NCBI RefSeq assembly: GCF_002079055.1 | Contig: NC_047488.1 | Coordinates: 1-64,000 of the forward strand | Direction of reading: 5' to 3' | Length of the DNA: 64,000 nt | From: Saccharomyces paradoxus | Lineage: Eukaryota; Ascomycota; Saccharomycetes; Saccharomycetales; Saccharomycetaceae | In this document: in pieces, positions 44,092-54,683 of the stretch | How positions within the stretch are numbered: position 1 is the stretch's first letter | How the letters are laid out: each line of letters starts with the position of its first letter | Position numbers and translations under genes: made by a program | The notes under the pieces: generated by a model | The model's input: the letters and a program-made list of their open reading frames with translations, nothing else | What the model was told of the DNA's origin: nothing | Database searches by the model: none

Positions 44092-44561
44092 GTTTGCACT
44101 GTTTTCTATATGTGTGGTTCAATTTTAATTTACTCTCGCTCGAGAGTCTCTCTGTAACTGATTTTGTAGATTTTATTTCGACTGATGATCCAATATAGTC
44201 TTGAAAAATATACGAAAAGGGGATCGACGATGAAGACCTCTAACGTGAATGCGAATGAGTAGTATCAGGGACTTTATAATGGTTAGTAATCGGCCTCCGC
44301 TCAGCCAAATTCAATAGCAGTGAAATTGTAGCTTTTGTACCGCCCCCTGAACCTGCCGTTTCACTTTAGATAAAGTAGATCAACTTTATTATCCACGCTT
44401 GCGAACTCTTTTCGTCGGTTTTTTTCGCCTTTAAAACAAGGCGGGCTGGGTAATGAAATAGCCATGCCCCATTAATACAATGTTTTATTGATTACTTTGT
44501 TTGATTACATATTATGAGAGAATAAAGAGAAGTTGCAAGAGATTTGACTTATTGTACAACA
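44092..44561 (-). promoter_or_regulatory. PKC1 promoter region
   Basis: A 470-bp gap between SEA4 3' end and the PKC1 ATG. An AAGGGG stress-type core lies near 44218. TTTTTTTCGCC (44421-44431) gives GGCGAAAAA on the minus strand, one base off a Swi4/Swi6 cell-cycle box. Both assignments are weak. Confidence 0.35.
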
Positions 44562-47500
44562 CTACTTGTTGCACTGGCAGGTACAACCTGGAGTGGGACA
44601 GACATTGTGCCTGTCAAACCATTCTTCAGCGTGACCTGCATGCATACCATGGTTGCAACTTAAACAGAAGCTGAACCATTCGTTCAACTTCAGTTTTCTA
44701 CTTACGAGTTCGCGGTCTGCACCATCTTGAGAGTCCTCTGTCTGCATTGGATCGCGTGGTTGAATCCCGTTTATCACGAAGGGTAGGTTTGATGTTCCTA
44801 GAGGCATGAGACATATGGCACATCTCGGGAAAGAAGACCCACAGTGCGGGCAGCAATACTTATGCCTTGGCTTTTCATCAGCTGTTTGTGTTTCAGAGTT
44901 TCCAGTATTAAATTTTTTGTAATCAGTGTTAGTTCTTCTATATGCTTCACCATTTTTGTAATTTCCACCACTAGTTGATACGGCGCTAGAAGGTGGGGAT
45001 GTGCGCGGAGTGTTGATGTTTTGTTTACAGTTTTGACATTGGATATATATTTGGCGGGGCTTTATATCTGCAGTCAATACACCAGTTTTAGTTCTCGATA
45101 ATTTTGATCTCAAAACATCGAACCTGGCTCGCATGGAAAATAATTCCCAGGATTTAAGCATATCTCTATAAGTTTGTATCCATTCATCTACTCGCTGGTC
45201 GCGAAAATATCTTGGTGAGCCAAAAATTGATATTAATGCGGCACTTTGAACATCGCTGGTTTTATTAACGTATGATTGCAGTAAATCGATACCATTAGGT
45301 GTTATTCCGGTGAGAATTAAACCTTCTAATTCGCCGTTTTCGATAACGGTAGACGAAGTTCTATCTAAGAAAGTGGTCAGATCAGTATCATTCAAAAATC
45401 TTAGAGCCACGCCTAACCGTTCTCTCAAAGATATGGCGGGCTCATAAAGAATATCCCACCAATCATTGTCCGCAATAAAGGCGAAAATTACTCTCAAGTA
45501 AGGATCGTCTAATTCGGAGGACATTTTTCTGCATTGCTGCCTCCACGCATTATTACCTGGCTGATCTTTATACGCCAAATAACCTGCAATAGCAGTTGCA
45601 ATTAACCTTAATCTTTCCTTTTTTGCAGACCCTAATATTTCTACAGCCTTTGGAATATCACCAAAAAATACCGCCCAAGCGGCAGCTTTTTCATAATGAC
45701 CATTTTTCATAATTATGTTGTACTTGTCTTCATAATCAGATCTGGAAAGGTCCCATCCTGAGATGATCAAGCAAAGTCTTCTTTGCACGTATTTTGGTGA
45801 ACCAGCAACATTGGCAATAGGAGTATTCCGATCTCTATTTTTCTTTCTTAGTTTAATAATCTTTTCCATTTCTTTATTTAGTTGTTTGTCGGAAAGAATT
45901 GTCTCTTGTCTATATCTGTCTTGATTGGATATCCCGTTTATACCGTTCCAAATACCAATTACACCTTCGTAACCTAGGTCAAGATCACCAGAAACCATTG
46001 TACCATCGTCAACAGAAGCCTTTGCAATTGCAATCCATCTCCATGTGTTCCTTATATAAGCATTATTTTGTAAGTTTTTGGAAGAATCGATCATCTCTAC
46101 CGTATTCATTGGGTCCAACCCGTATCCCAGTGAAGCTCTTGTCCTCATTATTACACTGATATCCTTTTCCAGAAGTTTTTCAGGCTTCCAGAACAATTCA
46201 AACCCGCGCTTACTGTCAAGAACATCATTACTCTCTTCATTTTCCTCTTCGCTTAACTCAGAATATTCAATTTCGTTATTAGGTTCATCGTGTTCCGACG
46301 GAAAGTAATCTTCGCTAACATCTAAGTCTTCAAAGGATAAATTTTTGAGGACCGTTTTCACATTTTCCAGATTGGATTTTTCGTGCTCACTGTTGACTCT
46401 AATTTCATCTACCTCAGTATTTTCAAAATTTGACAGTAAGAGAGAGTTTCTATTATTGAGTATAGCCTTGGAGCATATTTCTGCAATTGGCATCCTGTAT
46501 ATTGTTCCTGATTGTCTCATACAGATGAGACTCGTCCCATGATTACTTCTTGGAATATAATCAAATGTGGCCACTCTATCGTACATCGTATTCGTATCAT
46601 GCACGGAAGAAACGAACAAATTTTCAATATTTATCTCGTTATTGTCATCTTCCTCACTACCGTAATTGCCATCAGTGTAATAGCCTAACCTCCACCTTTT
46701 GATGGTATCACCTCTATGTAAAGTGGCAAATTCGTTATTTCTTACACATGACCATCTAAAGCAAGAGTTCATGTATTTCCTTGAAGCCGCACCGGATCCA
46801 ACCAATTTTTCAAAAGTTAATAAGGGGGAGGCTACATTTAAATCACCGAGTGAAGCTTGATCGGACAATTTTCTTCTATCCCAAATAGCTAAGGTGCCAT
46901 CATCCCCGTAAGTACTAAATTGCCAATCATTAAAGGGGTTCAGTTTGATATCATACGTCAATCTTGTCGGGTGTTGATAAATCGGGTTGGGGGACCTCAC
47001 ATCAATTTCCTTCAAAAATTTTGTACTTGCAGCTAATATACTTGTATCGTTGAGAAACTTTAGGGATACTATGCTTTCATTTGTGCAATAACTAAACATT
47101 GGGTTGATAGTTTCATTCGAATCGTCATGATAGTTCATGTCCCAAATCTGTAAAGATGAATCATGCTTATTTCGATCAAGCCCCATTGCTATAAGTCCAT
47201 TTGTATTTATTCCCAGAGAATTTATACACCGCTGTTTTTTAGCTCGTACGCGTATATCATAATCGGTTTCTGATTCAAGGTACCCCTGAGTGTCCTTTGC
47301 ATTTGAGATGGCACCAATTATATTTTCTGCCTGAGCTGCTTTACTAACACTAGAATTCGCCATAGAAGTGTCGTTATTGGCGTTTGAGCCCGCCAACGCT
47401 TGGTTTGCTGGGGATGAGAAATTTGATCCAGAGATATTAAAAATTCTTAAATATCCATTCTTTTCACCAACACCAATCATACCAATTTCTGATTCTGAAT

Positions 47501-47678
47501 AGTCCAAGCAGGTGATACTGCCAAAATCTTTTACAGTACGTAATTTAATAATTGATTCATCAGATTCATTTTCCGGATCGACTTTGTAATGGGTTACTTC
47601 ATCTCTAGTAGGGTTCACTGAAAGATAATCAATCAGATTGTCATATGACCAATGGGTCACCTTCTTGATGAGACCCAT
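44562..47678 (-). CDS. SEA4: SEA complex (GATOR2-like) subunit Sea4
   Basis: Subunit of the vacuole-associated SEACAT subcomplex that relieves SEACIT inhibition of TORC1; ortholog of metazoan Mios. It has 1038 residues as in S. cerevisiae YBL104C. The N-terminal half carries WD repeats (for example STYGDDGTLAIWDRRK). An alpha-solenoid middle part follows. The C-terminus (about 880-1038) is a RING-like zinc domain with paired cysteines in CQNCKQ, CPHCGSSFPRCAICL and CLSCNHGMHAGH, ending CPTPGCTCQC. An acidic linker (SELSEEENEESNDV, near 485) lies between propeller and solenoid. Confidence 0.96.
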   Translation of the reverse strand: MGLIKKVTHWSYDNLIDYLSVNPTRDEVTHYKVDPENESDESIIKLRTVKDFGSITCLDYSESEIGMIGVGEKNGYLRIFNISGSNFSSPANQALAGSNANNDTSMANSSVSKAAQAENIIGAISNAKDTQGYLESETDYDIRVRAKKQRCINSLGINTNGLIAMGLDRNKHDSSLQIWDMNYHDDSNETINPMFSYCTNESIVSLKFLNDTSILAASTKFLKEIDVRSPNPIYQHPTRLTYDIKLNPFNDWQFSTYGDDGTLAIWDRRKLSDQASLGDLNVASPLLTFEKLVGSGAASRKYMNSCFRWSCVRNNEFATLHRGDTIKRWRLGYYTDGNYGSEEDDNNEINIENLFVSSVHDTNTMYDRVATFDYIPRSNHGTSLICMRQSGTIYRMPIAEICSKAILNNRNSLLLSNFENTEVDEIRVNSEHEKSNLENVKTVLKNLSFEDLDVSEDYFPSEHDEPNNEIEYSELSEEENEESNDVLDSKRGFELFWKPEKLLEKDISVIMRTRASLGYGLDPMNTVEMIDSSKNLQNNAYIRNTWRWIAIAKASVDDGTMVSGDLDLGYEGVIGIWNGINGISNQDRYRQETILSDKQLNKEMEKIIKLRKKNRDRNTPIANVAGSPKYVQRRLCLIISGWDLSRSDYEDKYNIIMKNGHYEKAAAWAVFFGDIPKAVEILGSAKKERLRLIATAIAGYLAYKDQPGNNAWRQQCRKMSSELDDPYLRVIFAFIADNDWWDILYEPAISLRERLGVALRFLNDTDLTTFLDRTSSTVIENGELEGLILTGITPNGIDLLQSYVNKTSDVQSAALISIFGSPRYFRDQRVDEWIQTYRDMLKSWELFSMRARFDVLRSKLSRTKTGVLTADIKPRQIYIQCQNCKQNINTPRTSPPSSAVSTSGGNYKNGEAYRRTNTDYKKFNTGNSETQTADEKPRHKYCCPHCGSSFPRCAICLMPLGTSNLPFVINGIQPRDPMQTEDSQDGADRELVSRKLKLNEWFSFCLSCNHGMHAGHAEEWFDRHNVCPTPGCTCQCNK

Positions 47679-48473
47679 TTTTATTTCCTATTTGTTCATG
47701 ATACTGGATTTACGGCTAAATTTTAGCATTAATATAATATAACCATAAAGCTTATACTATCTTGAAACATATCATCGCCGTAAAGTATGATGTGTAGTGC
47801 ATCAGTCTTTGCACTTATATTATTAGTGGTAGCGTCTACTATATGTTCCCTAAGCAGAAAGTATTGACTCTGCCTTAAATATATCTGATGTATCTGATGT
47901 ACATTAATTCTTTCAACAGATTTGAACGACCAGAAGAAGCTGTCTGGGGGCACAGTCGAGCACGTTCTTGCGACGCTAAACAATAGAGCACTTGAAATCA
48001 CATTAAACCCAATTGCGGGGGCACATGTATACATTATACACTACTTACCACTGGCAATACTTATGTATAATGATATGCCTCATAACACTAATGCATTTCA
48101 ATTATACCCTGAAAGAAAAGTATATGGTTCTAGTGACATAATTGCGTTTCGAATACATAAAATACTAAAGAATTAATAAATTCGATGTATTGGACACAAC
48201 CAAGAATAATAGTGAATACGTTTAAATTTTGTTACATATAATTCTCTTTGCCTATCTCTCCCACCTATTACGGGACGTCGGATGTAAGCATTGCGGAAAG
48301 ACTGCCTTAGTTTCATTGCAATTTCTAAATTTTCTCATTACATTACTCTCCTATAAGTACGGAAGCGATTAAGATTATACCGATAAGAACAAATACAGAT
48401 ATTAAAGTCTTTGCTGCTTTTGCCTACCTGACCCTTTTTTCTTTTGACTTTTCCCTGCTAATAAGATCATAGG
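47679..48473. other. SEA4 promoter and RTG3 3' region
   Basis: A 795-bp gap with no supported gene. A GC-richer patch at 47930-48025 is open on both strands but lacks ATG starts in a plausible context. I treat it as non-coding. Confidence 0.45.
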
Positions 48474-49934
48474 TCATCTTGAACCAAATTCTAGAAGATA
48501 ATCAGCTGGATTAGAGTTGTCATCCCCAAACATTAGTTTTGCATTATCTTCGGCTTCAATTAAATCTCCAGATAAAAACTCCTTTAGTTCATCATGAATA
48601 TTTGTATGTGGATGAGTTTCCATTGCGCCAGCATGATTGTGGTTACTGGCCGAATCATATAATGGTGGCTCCCAATTATGCAATTCAGCCTTAATATTTT
48701 GTTCATTCAATGAAGTATTTGGAACGGACCTAATGTCTATAATTCTTTCCTCATTATTGTCGTTGTTATTTTGCTTCGAACTTGCATGATGGTTATTGGT
48801 AAAAGGAGATAACGCTGCGACAGAGCTTTTCTTGTTTTCCAATTCCTTTATCTTCGCCAATAAAGCATTCTTCTTTCGTGATTGTATTTCCAAAATTTCG
48901 GCCAGGTATTGTAAATATTCGACTGTTCTATCCAAAATAATACCTTTATTTGGTTTTATTTGTTTACCTAGGTCATCGTAGTTTAATAAAGATGGTGGAA
49001 CCAACTGGCCAAGTTCTTTTATCTTTTGTTTTATTAGTTCTCTTCTTCTTCTTTCGACAGCATTATGAAACTCTCTTTTGCGCCTCAGTTTCTCATCTGA
49101 AGTTAATCCACCTAGAATCTTTGGAACACTTCCGGGTCCTAGATTTTCAGTCATATTACTACTTATTGAAGTGTGTCTTGTTCTGGGAGTGTTTATGCTA
49201 CCATGCCTAAAAGAGGATGAAAGGAAACTTCCTGCGCGAAATGACGATGATGGTGATCTTACTTTTGGGGAATATGTGGAAGATACGGATGCTGGACCCA
49301 AAGTTTGCGGATTATAAGAAAATGATGATGAATATGTGTTTGGTGTCATCATATCAGAATTGATGCTAGAAGATAAAGAGGAGCTCAAATCATCAGTTAA
49401 GTTATATGTTGTATCATCCGTGCCATGCTGGAATAAAAAGTCTTGTGGTAACTCAGCTTTTAAGCCTTCTTGTTGCTGTAATGGTGTATTCATTGCTCTA
49501 TCCACAGGTGAGTCGTAAGACGTAGAAAAGGATGACCTCAAGGGAGCCTGCCCTATGGAAGATATGGAATTTTGGGTGACAGGTCTACCGCCTTGGCTTG
49601 TTCTAAACATATCGTCCAAGTAAGACGATTGCGACTCTCCTTCTTCATATATGGTCGAAGCTGTTGGTGTTCGCGAATTGGACCTCGCTTGACTACCCAT
49701 TAAGTTATTGTGATCGTTAGAGTTGTGCATATTGATGTATGAGAGTTTTTCATGCTGTTGAGCCGGGGTCTCACCACCTGGGTAAGCACTTCCATGTATT
49801 TTATAATCATCATTGTGGTGTGGAGCGGGTGCCACTAACGAAAAATCTAGAGTTTCCTGGAGAATTTTTGTTTGGTTCATCAGTTCGTCCAGTAGACGTT
49901 GGTTCTCAGCCTCACTTTCGTTATTGTTCGTCAT
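48474..49934 (-). CDS. RTG3: bHLH-Zip transcription factor Rtg3
   Basis: Partner of Rtg1 in the retrograde response, binding GTCAC R boxes to activate CIT2, DLD3 and TCA-cycle genes when mitochondria fail. Shuttles to the nucleus in an Rtg2- and TOR-dependent way. It has 486 residues, as in S. cerevisiae YBL103C. The basic helix (FHNAVERRRRELIKQKIKEL, near 284-305), loop, second helix and a leucine-zipper-like helix extend to about 365. Ser/Thr-rich low-complexity segments on both sides fit its regulated phosphorylation, and Asn/His runs occur near the C-terminus. It shares a divergent intergenic region with SFT2 that contains three GTCAC cores. Confidence 0.96.
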   Translation of the reverse strand: MTNNNESEAENQRLLDELMNQTKILQETLDFSLVAPAPHHNDDYKIHGSAYPGGETPAQQHEKLSYINMHNSNDHNNLMGSQARSNSRTPTASTIYEEGESQSSYLDDMFRTSQGGRPVTQNSISSIGQAPLRSSFSTSYDSPVDRAMNTPLQQQEGLKAELPQDFLFQHGTDDTTYNLTDDLSSSLSSSINSDMMTPNTYSSSFSYNPQTLGPASVSSTYSPKVRSPSSSFRAGSFLSSSFRHGSINTPRTRHTSISSNMTENLGPGSVPKILGGLTSDEKLRRKREFHNAVERRRRELIKQKIKELGQLVPPSLLNYDDLGKQIKPNKGIILDRTVEYLQYLAEILEIQSRKKNALLAKIKELENKKSSVAALSPFTNNHHASSKQNNNDNNEERIIDIRSVPNTSLNEQNIKAELHNWEPPLYDSASNHNHAGAMETHPHTNIHDELKEFLSGDLIEAEDNAKLMFGDDNSNPADYLLEFGSR

Positions 49935-50268
49935 CCTTCACTTCTTCAAAAAACAAGTTCGTCTGACCAAAAAAAAAGTATTCTATTAAAGGGTACTTGT
50001 CAACCAAGTAATGTGAATGCAGTGGTGTCGTTTTGCTATCTTATATATGCTCACGTAAGACAAAAAATCGGATTGTGAAAAATTCTCCAACGATTCCGTG
50101 CAGTTTTTGTTCTTTCCTCTAGCAGAAAATAGCAACTGTGAGTAAAAACTAATGTACTAACTTGCAGTAATATCAAAGGTACTGTTGTCTGGCTCGAATA
50201 GCACAATTGTTACCTTTTGTTACTTACAAGAAGGCTTTTCTAATCACCATGGCTTTATTATTTCAAAA

Positions 50269-50315
50269 GTGACTGGCAAAGAGTCACATCCCGCGGAACG
50301 GCCCGGAATAGTGAC
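50269..50315. promoter_or_regulatory. Cluster of three GTCAC (R-box) cores between RTG3 and SFT2
   Basis: GTGAC at 50269-50273, GTCAC at 50283-50287 and GTGAC at 50311-50315; the last reads GGTCAC on the minus strand, a full R box. They lie 335-381 bp upstream of RTG3 and about 195-240 bp upstream of SFT2. Rtg1/Rtg3 bind GTCAC. Autoregulation of RTG3 is inference. Confidence 0.45.
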
Positions 50316-50508
50316 CCGGCAAAAGGCGATTGTAATGAAGAGGGAGTATTGGTCAAGGCCTATATAGTACTGAAAATAAGGAATGAGGGTGAAAAGGTGA
50401 ACATTCCAATTGCAATCAGTAATTTAGATTCAGGCTGAGATCACCTTTATTTTCGGCAGTTGCGTATTTTTTTTTCGCTGGTGAAAAGAAAGAACAAGTG
50501 TGGAGAAT

Positions 50509-51156
50509 ATGAGCGAGGAACAACCTTCCGACCAGGTCAACAGTCTCCGTGATTCATTGAATCGATGGAATCAAACAAGACAGCAGAATTCGCAGGGTTT
50601 TAACGAATCTGCTAAGACGCTATTTTCAAGCTGGGCGGATTCCCTTAATACTAGAGCCCAGGATATATATCAGACACTGCCTGTATCTAGACAGGACTTG
50701 GTGCAAGACGAGGAGCCGTCGTGGTTCCAACTATCAAGAACGGAAAGAATGGTACTTTTTGTGTGTTTTCTGCTGGGTGCAACGGCTTGTTTTACTCTTT
50801 GTATCTTCCTTTTCCCCGTTCTAGCCGCTAAACCAAGAAAGTTTGGTTTATTATGGACAATGGGGTCCTTATTATTTGTGCTTGCGTTTGGGGTGCTTAT
50901 GGGACCAGTTGCGTACTTAAAACATTTGACTGCAAGGGAAAGGCTGCCTTTTTCGATGTTTTTTTTTGCCACATGCTTCATGACGATTTACTTCGCAGCC
51001 TTTTCCAAGAACACGGTGCTGACTATTACGTGTGCACTTTTTGAGTTAATTGCTGTCATTTATTATGCTATTTCATATTTCCCATTCGGTGCAACAGGTT
51101 TAAGGATGCTGAGCTCTGCTGGTGTTAATTCTGCAAGAGGCGTTTTACGCATTTGA
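50509..51156 (+). CDS. SFT2: Golgi SNARE-associated membrane protein Sft2
   Basis: Tetra-spanning membrane protein required, redundantly with Got1, for endosome-to-Golgi transport and suppressing sed5 mutations. The ATG at 50509 (MSEEQPSDQVNSL) gives 215 residues, as in S. cerevisiae YBL102W; the open frame upstream has only a GTG. A hydrophilic N-terminal 85 residues is followed by four hydrophobic segments (around 86-108, 118-138, 147-165 and 170-192). The C-terminus ends in basic residues (ARGVLRI). Confidence 0.95.
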   Translation: MSEEQPSDQVNSLRDSLNRWNQTRQQNSQGFNESAKTLFSSWADSLNTRAQDIYQTLPVSRQDLVQDEEPSWFQLSRTERMVLFVCFLLGATACFTLCIFLFPVLAAKPRKFGLLWTMGSLLFVLAFGVLMGPVAYLKHLTARERLPFSMFFFATCFMTIYFAAFSKNTVLTITCALFELIAVIYYAISYFPFGATGLRMLSSAGVNSARGVLRI

Positions 51157-51356
51157 CTTACCATTCATTGTGCATATTGAATTGAATTGATTAATCGAAA
51201 AGGAAGTAATATTTATACTATAAGAAACAATAATAAAGAAATTTATAACCCAACCTAATGAAGTAGCATGTAATCAACAAGAAGGAAGTAAAACATGCAG
51301 TTGCTCTATATATATAATCACCGTAAAATAATTCAAATAAATAAAACAAAAAAAAT

Positions 51357-54300
51357 TCACTCTTCATCACTCATTAAAGGCACTATTTCATCATAACGGG
51401 GAGGCTCATTGCCATGAGAAGGTAGCGAATTTGCTGAACTTGAACTTGCTATTCCTTCCTCTTCTTCATCGTCTTTGACACTTGCTAAAGTGTAACCTTT
51501 TTTGAAAAATACGTCCGAACTATCGGTAGAGGTTTCTTTGGGAGCGTTTGGAATCTTAACAGTGCCATTTACTTGTGACGAGCCATTTGTTGGTGAGGAA
51601 TTATGAGACCTATTGATGGGCGATGGAGTGCTCAATAATTTATCAAGATTATTGAATCTCGATCTATCATTTACTGACGTAGCTCTTGCTCTAGCAACTC
51701 CTTGGCCACTATTGCCTGAAACAAATGCGGGATTCGAAATACCGCTGTTCATGACGTTAGCATTCGACAGGCCAGTATCATCGCTGTATCCGGATGGCCC
51801 ACTAACTGATGTAGTTCTTGATAAGTTCAATTGCTGTATAGATAGCAAATCAGGGTCATACGAAGCCATAATGTTAGGTGATCCCATCGGTGAGACGATA
51901 GGAGAAGCTGGAACGGATATGGCTTCTTCGAAAGTGGGAGGCGGCGGGCATGTGGTTCCAAAGAAGTCGCTTTTCATACTCAAGGGAGTTTGGTTGCTTT
52001 GGCCTTCCATTGTGGCCATATCATAAGTGGGCAACTCCATATTACCACTGTTGCACTCTTCAGATACCAGGAATATAGGCGTATCAATTAGGACCTCATA
52101 ATGTCTTAATTTGGATGGACACTCAGGATCAGGCTTACTGATTCTTAGCATAATTTCCAGCTTATGTCTACAGTAAACATTACTGAAGTGTAAACTATCC
52201 AAGTACAGGCCTCTTTTTGGTGTGTTTAATCTGGTATGCGTTTTCACGGGCAGCCCAGAGTTGGATTTGATTATTGTTTGATGGAATTTTGGATCATAAA
52301 CTGGTTTCTCATTTTCTTCATGATTTTTCGAGCTTTTATGGCCGGATAAAAAACCTATTACACTCGGGCGACGGTGCGACGGTCCGTTAACTGCCACATT
52401 TTCAGGATTGGGGATACTTGTGTATGCATCGATCCCATAAGGTGGTATTATCTTGGCGGTTCTTTTATCCAAGTCTTCGTACTTGGGAAACTTCAACTTT
52501 GTTTCAATGATTATTGGTTCCGTTATACCGAGCCTTTCTTTCTGATTCCCTTTTAAATTGCTGTCGTCGTCAAAAGGGCTATAAGATAAGAGATTGTCAT
52601 TAAATGAATTTTCAACAATCTCTTCCCTCAGAGCTCTTGTGCCCTTTTCCTTAGTTCTAATTTCAAATAATGATACACTTCTTTCTTTTCTTCTCTTGGA
52701 GGCAAAATCTAAATAATAGGGATTGTAAGGATCTTTAGCCACAGGATCTGTTTGATCGTATTCATATTCGTAACCTTTACTAACAAATGTGACTCTTTCA
52801 GTGATACTGACATGAATACGTTTGACGCAAACGTTTTTGCAGATTGGTGCCAGTTTAATCTTGATTGGCACTTCACTATTTAGTGACACGTATTTCTGAG
52901 CAAAAGAGATTTCGTAAGACAAAGAATCTGTCCAAACCCTATTAATGTAGATGGGTTTATTTGCGGTGGATACTGCAACGGGTGGTGGAGTCCTGATAAC
53001 TTTAATTGGATACTCTGCAAAAATGTCCTCTTCGCCCGATTCTTCATTTTTAAGTTGATGGGAACTCATGTGTAGATGATTTTTAACCTTACTGAACAAA
53101 GTGTTGCTTATCCTCCTATGGGCCTGAGCAGATTCTGTCTCGGTAAGTTTTAATGAAGATGTGGTAGAGCTTAGTGATGAGGAAGAGTCTGGCGACACAA
53201 TAGGTTGTGGAGAGTTTGAATCTTGACGATAGAAACCTTTTCTATTGATTGCCTTTGTGGCAAGCTTTAGTCTATAACTAACGCGCGCAGAGGGTAAATA
53301 GATAGTTTCTGGAATATGATTAGAGAAAACCACCGGTACTAAGAATACGTAGTCTCCAGGTTGGTAAAGATGACTCTTGTTTAAGTCTATGGCATTGAAA
53401 AGGTTGTATTTTGTTTTAGTTTTGTCTAAATACAGTCTTTCCTCCGTAGGAATATTCTTGAATAATCTCATTTGACGATCGTTCGCGTTGTTTTCAATCA
53501 TCTGATCATCTGGAGATATGCTTAATGGTACAAACAAATCGAAGTTTTCATTATTCAAATTCCATTTCATTGACGCAGCATTATAAAACTCCTCATTAAA
53601 TGTCTTTGTTGGAGGAACACCTGTATTCCAAAACACTTTAACCCTTGAACATAATTCTAATTGCATGTCCGCAAATCGAACTGGTTTCTTAACGGACACT
53701 ATAACTGCTATGCTGTAGGAGACCATGGAACTGTCGATTTCAACAGACCGTGCATTGGGTTCCGAACCGGAGCCTGCGTGGTCTCCTGAAATATTTTCCC
53801 TTAAGAGTGCATCTCTATTTTCATTTATGCTCTCACCACTTTCGGTAGCCGCCGTCGTAGCGGGAAAAGGAGTGTTACCTTCTTGCTGGTCTATACCATC
53901 CATGAAAAAATCAGCCTCAGCATCGTCCGTACCATCATTGAGCCCGTTTAGTCTAGCCAGATACTCATCGTCATTCGAGGATATTGTTGGTAGGAAAACG
54001 CTTTCACCACTAGTAGATATGGAAATTTTCAAGTATTCATTGGATAAAACTGTTTTGGGACCCAGGAGACCCCTGGCGGTTAAGTATTCTGAGAGAAACT
54101 GCTCGTTAAGCTTTTTCGAGTTCGCCAACCTTGAGATAGAAGTTGACGATAAATCGCTTGACGCTACGGCCGATGAATTATGGTCATCATCAAAATCTAG
54201 CACCGTGCTATCCTCCTCAATTTGTGAATAGCGTCCCCCTGATATTCTGGGCTCTTGGTCTACCGACAATCTTCCAGAAGCACGGCGGTTAGTGTCGGAA

Positions 54301-54683
54301 GTCGAGGATCTTGGAGTTGTAGTAGTGCTATCGCTGATAGAGCCCGGGATTGCAGTGGTACTGTGTCGCCTCGTCTCTGGCGGCGGCTGTTTGTTTTGCT
54401 TTCTGCCGAGGAGCTGGGCGTCTGTATTACTGCTTCTGATGTTGCCGTTATTAGTGCCGCTTTTCGTTGTATTATTCAAGACAGCAGGTGAGTGAACATT
54501 AGCGCTACCTAGTAACGATGAAAGCGCATGCCTGATGGTGGAGGATCTTCTTCGTTGTTGCATGGACCCTAATTTCTTGGTGGGAGATGGTTGAAACGGC
54601 TGTCCCTTGGACTGGTTTAAATCTGTTTCTGATAAAGAGTGAGAGGAATTCTTCGCCACTGGTCTTGATGTTATGAACGGCAT
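51357..54683 (-). CDS. ECM21: Arrestin-related trafficking adaptor Ecm21 (Art2)
   Basis: Alpha-arrestin that recruits the ubiquitin ligase Rsp5 to plasma-membrane transporters, directing endocytosis under stress or starvation. It has 1108 residues against 1117 recalled for S. cerevisiae. Arrestin-like beta-rich parts occupy about 310-860. Ser-rich, probably disordered stretches fill the N-terminus (to about 190) and 930-1060. Rsp5-binding proline motifs are visible at the C-terminus: PPRYDEI (a full PPxY), with weaker LPTYDMA and PPPTFEEA upstream. It is convergent with SFT2; only 200 bp separate the stops. Confidence 0.95.
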   Translation of the reverse strand: MPFITSRPVAKNSSHSLSETDLNQSKGQPFQPSPTKKLGSMQQRRRSSTIRHALSSLLGSANVHSPAVLNNTTKSGTNNGNIRSSNTDAQLLGRKQNKQPPPETRRHSTTAIPGSISDSTTTTPRSSTSDTNRRASGRLSVDQEPRISGGRYSQIEEDSTVLDFDDDHNSSAVASSDLSSTSISRLANSKKLNEQFLSEYLTARGLLGPKTVLSNEYLKISISTSGESVFLPTISSNDDEYLARLNGLNDGTDDAEADFFMDGIDQQEGNTPFPATTAATESGESINENRDALLRENISGDHAGSGSEPNARSVEIDSSMVSYSIAVIVSVKKPVRFADMQLELCSRVKVFWNTGVPPTKTFNEEFYNAASMKWNLNNENFDLFVPLSISPDDQMIENNANDRQMRLFKNIPTEERLYLDKTKTKYNLFNAIDLNKSHLYQPGDYVFLVPVVFSNHIPETIYLPSARVSYRLKLATKAINRKGFYRQDSNSPQPIVSPDSSSSLSSTTSSLKLTETESAQAHRRISNTLFSKVKNHLHMSSHQLKNEESGEEDIFAEYPIKVIRTPPPVAVSTANKPIYINRVWTDSLSYEISFAQKYVSLNSEVPIKIKLAPICKNVCVKRIHVSITERVTFVSKGYEYEYDQTDPVAKDPYNPYYLDFASKRRKERSVSLFEIRTKEKGTRALREEIVENSFNDNLLSYSPFDDDSNLKGNQKERLGITEPIIIETKLKFPKYEDLDKRTAKIIPPYGIDAYTSIPNPENVAVNGPSHRRPSVIGFLSGHKSSKNHEENEKPVYDPKFHQTIIKSNSGLPVKTHTRLNTPKRGLYLDSLHFSNVYCRHKLEIMLRISKPDPECPSKLRHYEVLIDTPIFLVSEECNSGNMELPTYDMATMEGQSNQTPLSMKSDFFGTTCPPPPTFEEAISVPASPIVSPMGSPNIMASYDPDLLSIQQLNLSRTTSVSGPSGYSDDTGLSNANVMNSGISNPAFVSGNSGQGVARARATSVNDRSRFNNLDKLLSTPSPINRSHNSSPTNGSSQVNGTVKIPNAPKETSTDSSDVFFKKGYTLASVKDDEEEEGIASSSSANSLPSHGNEPPRYDEIVPLMSDEE

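Noticed and set aside
47922-48176. 84-codon plus-strand frame between RTG3 and SEA4
   Set aside because: Begins with TTG, overlaps an equally long frame on the other strand, and no gene is known there in S. cerevisiae.
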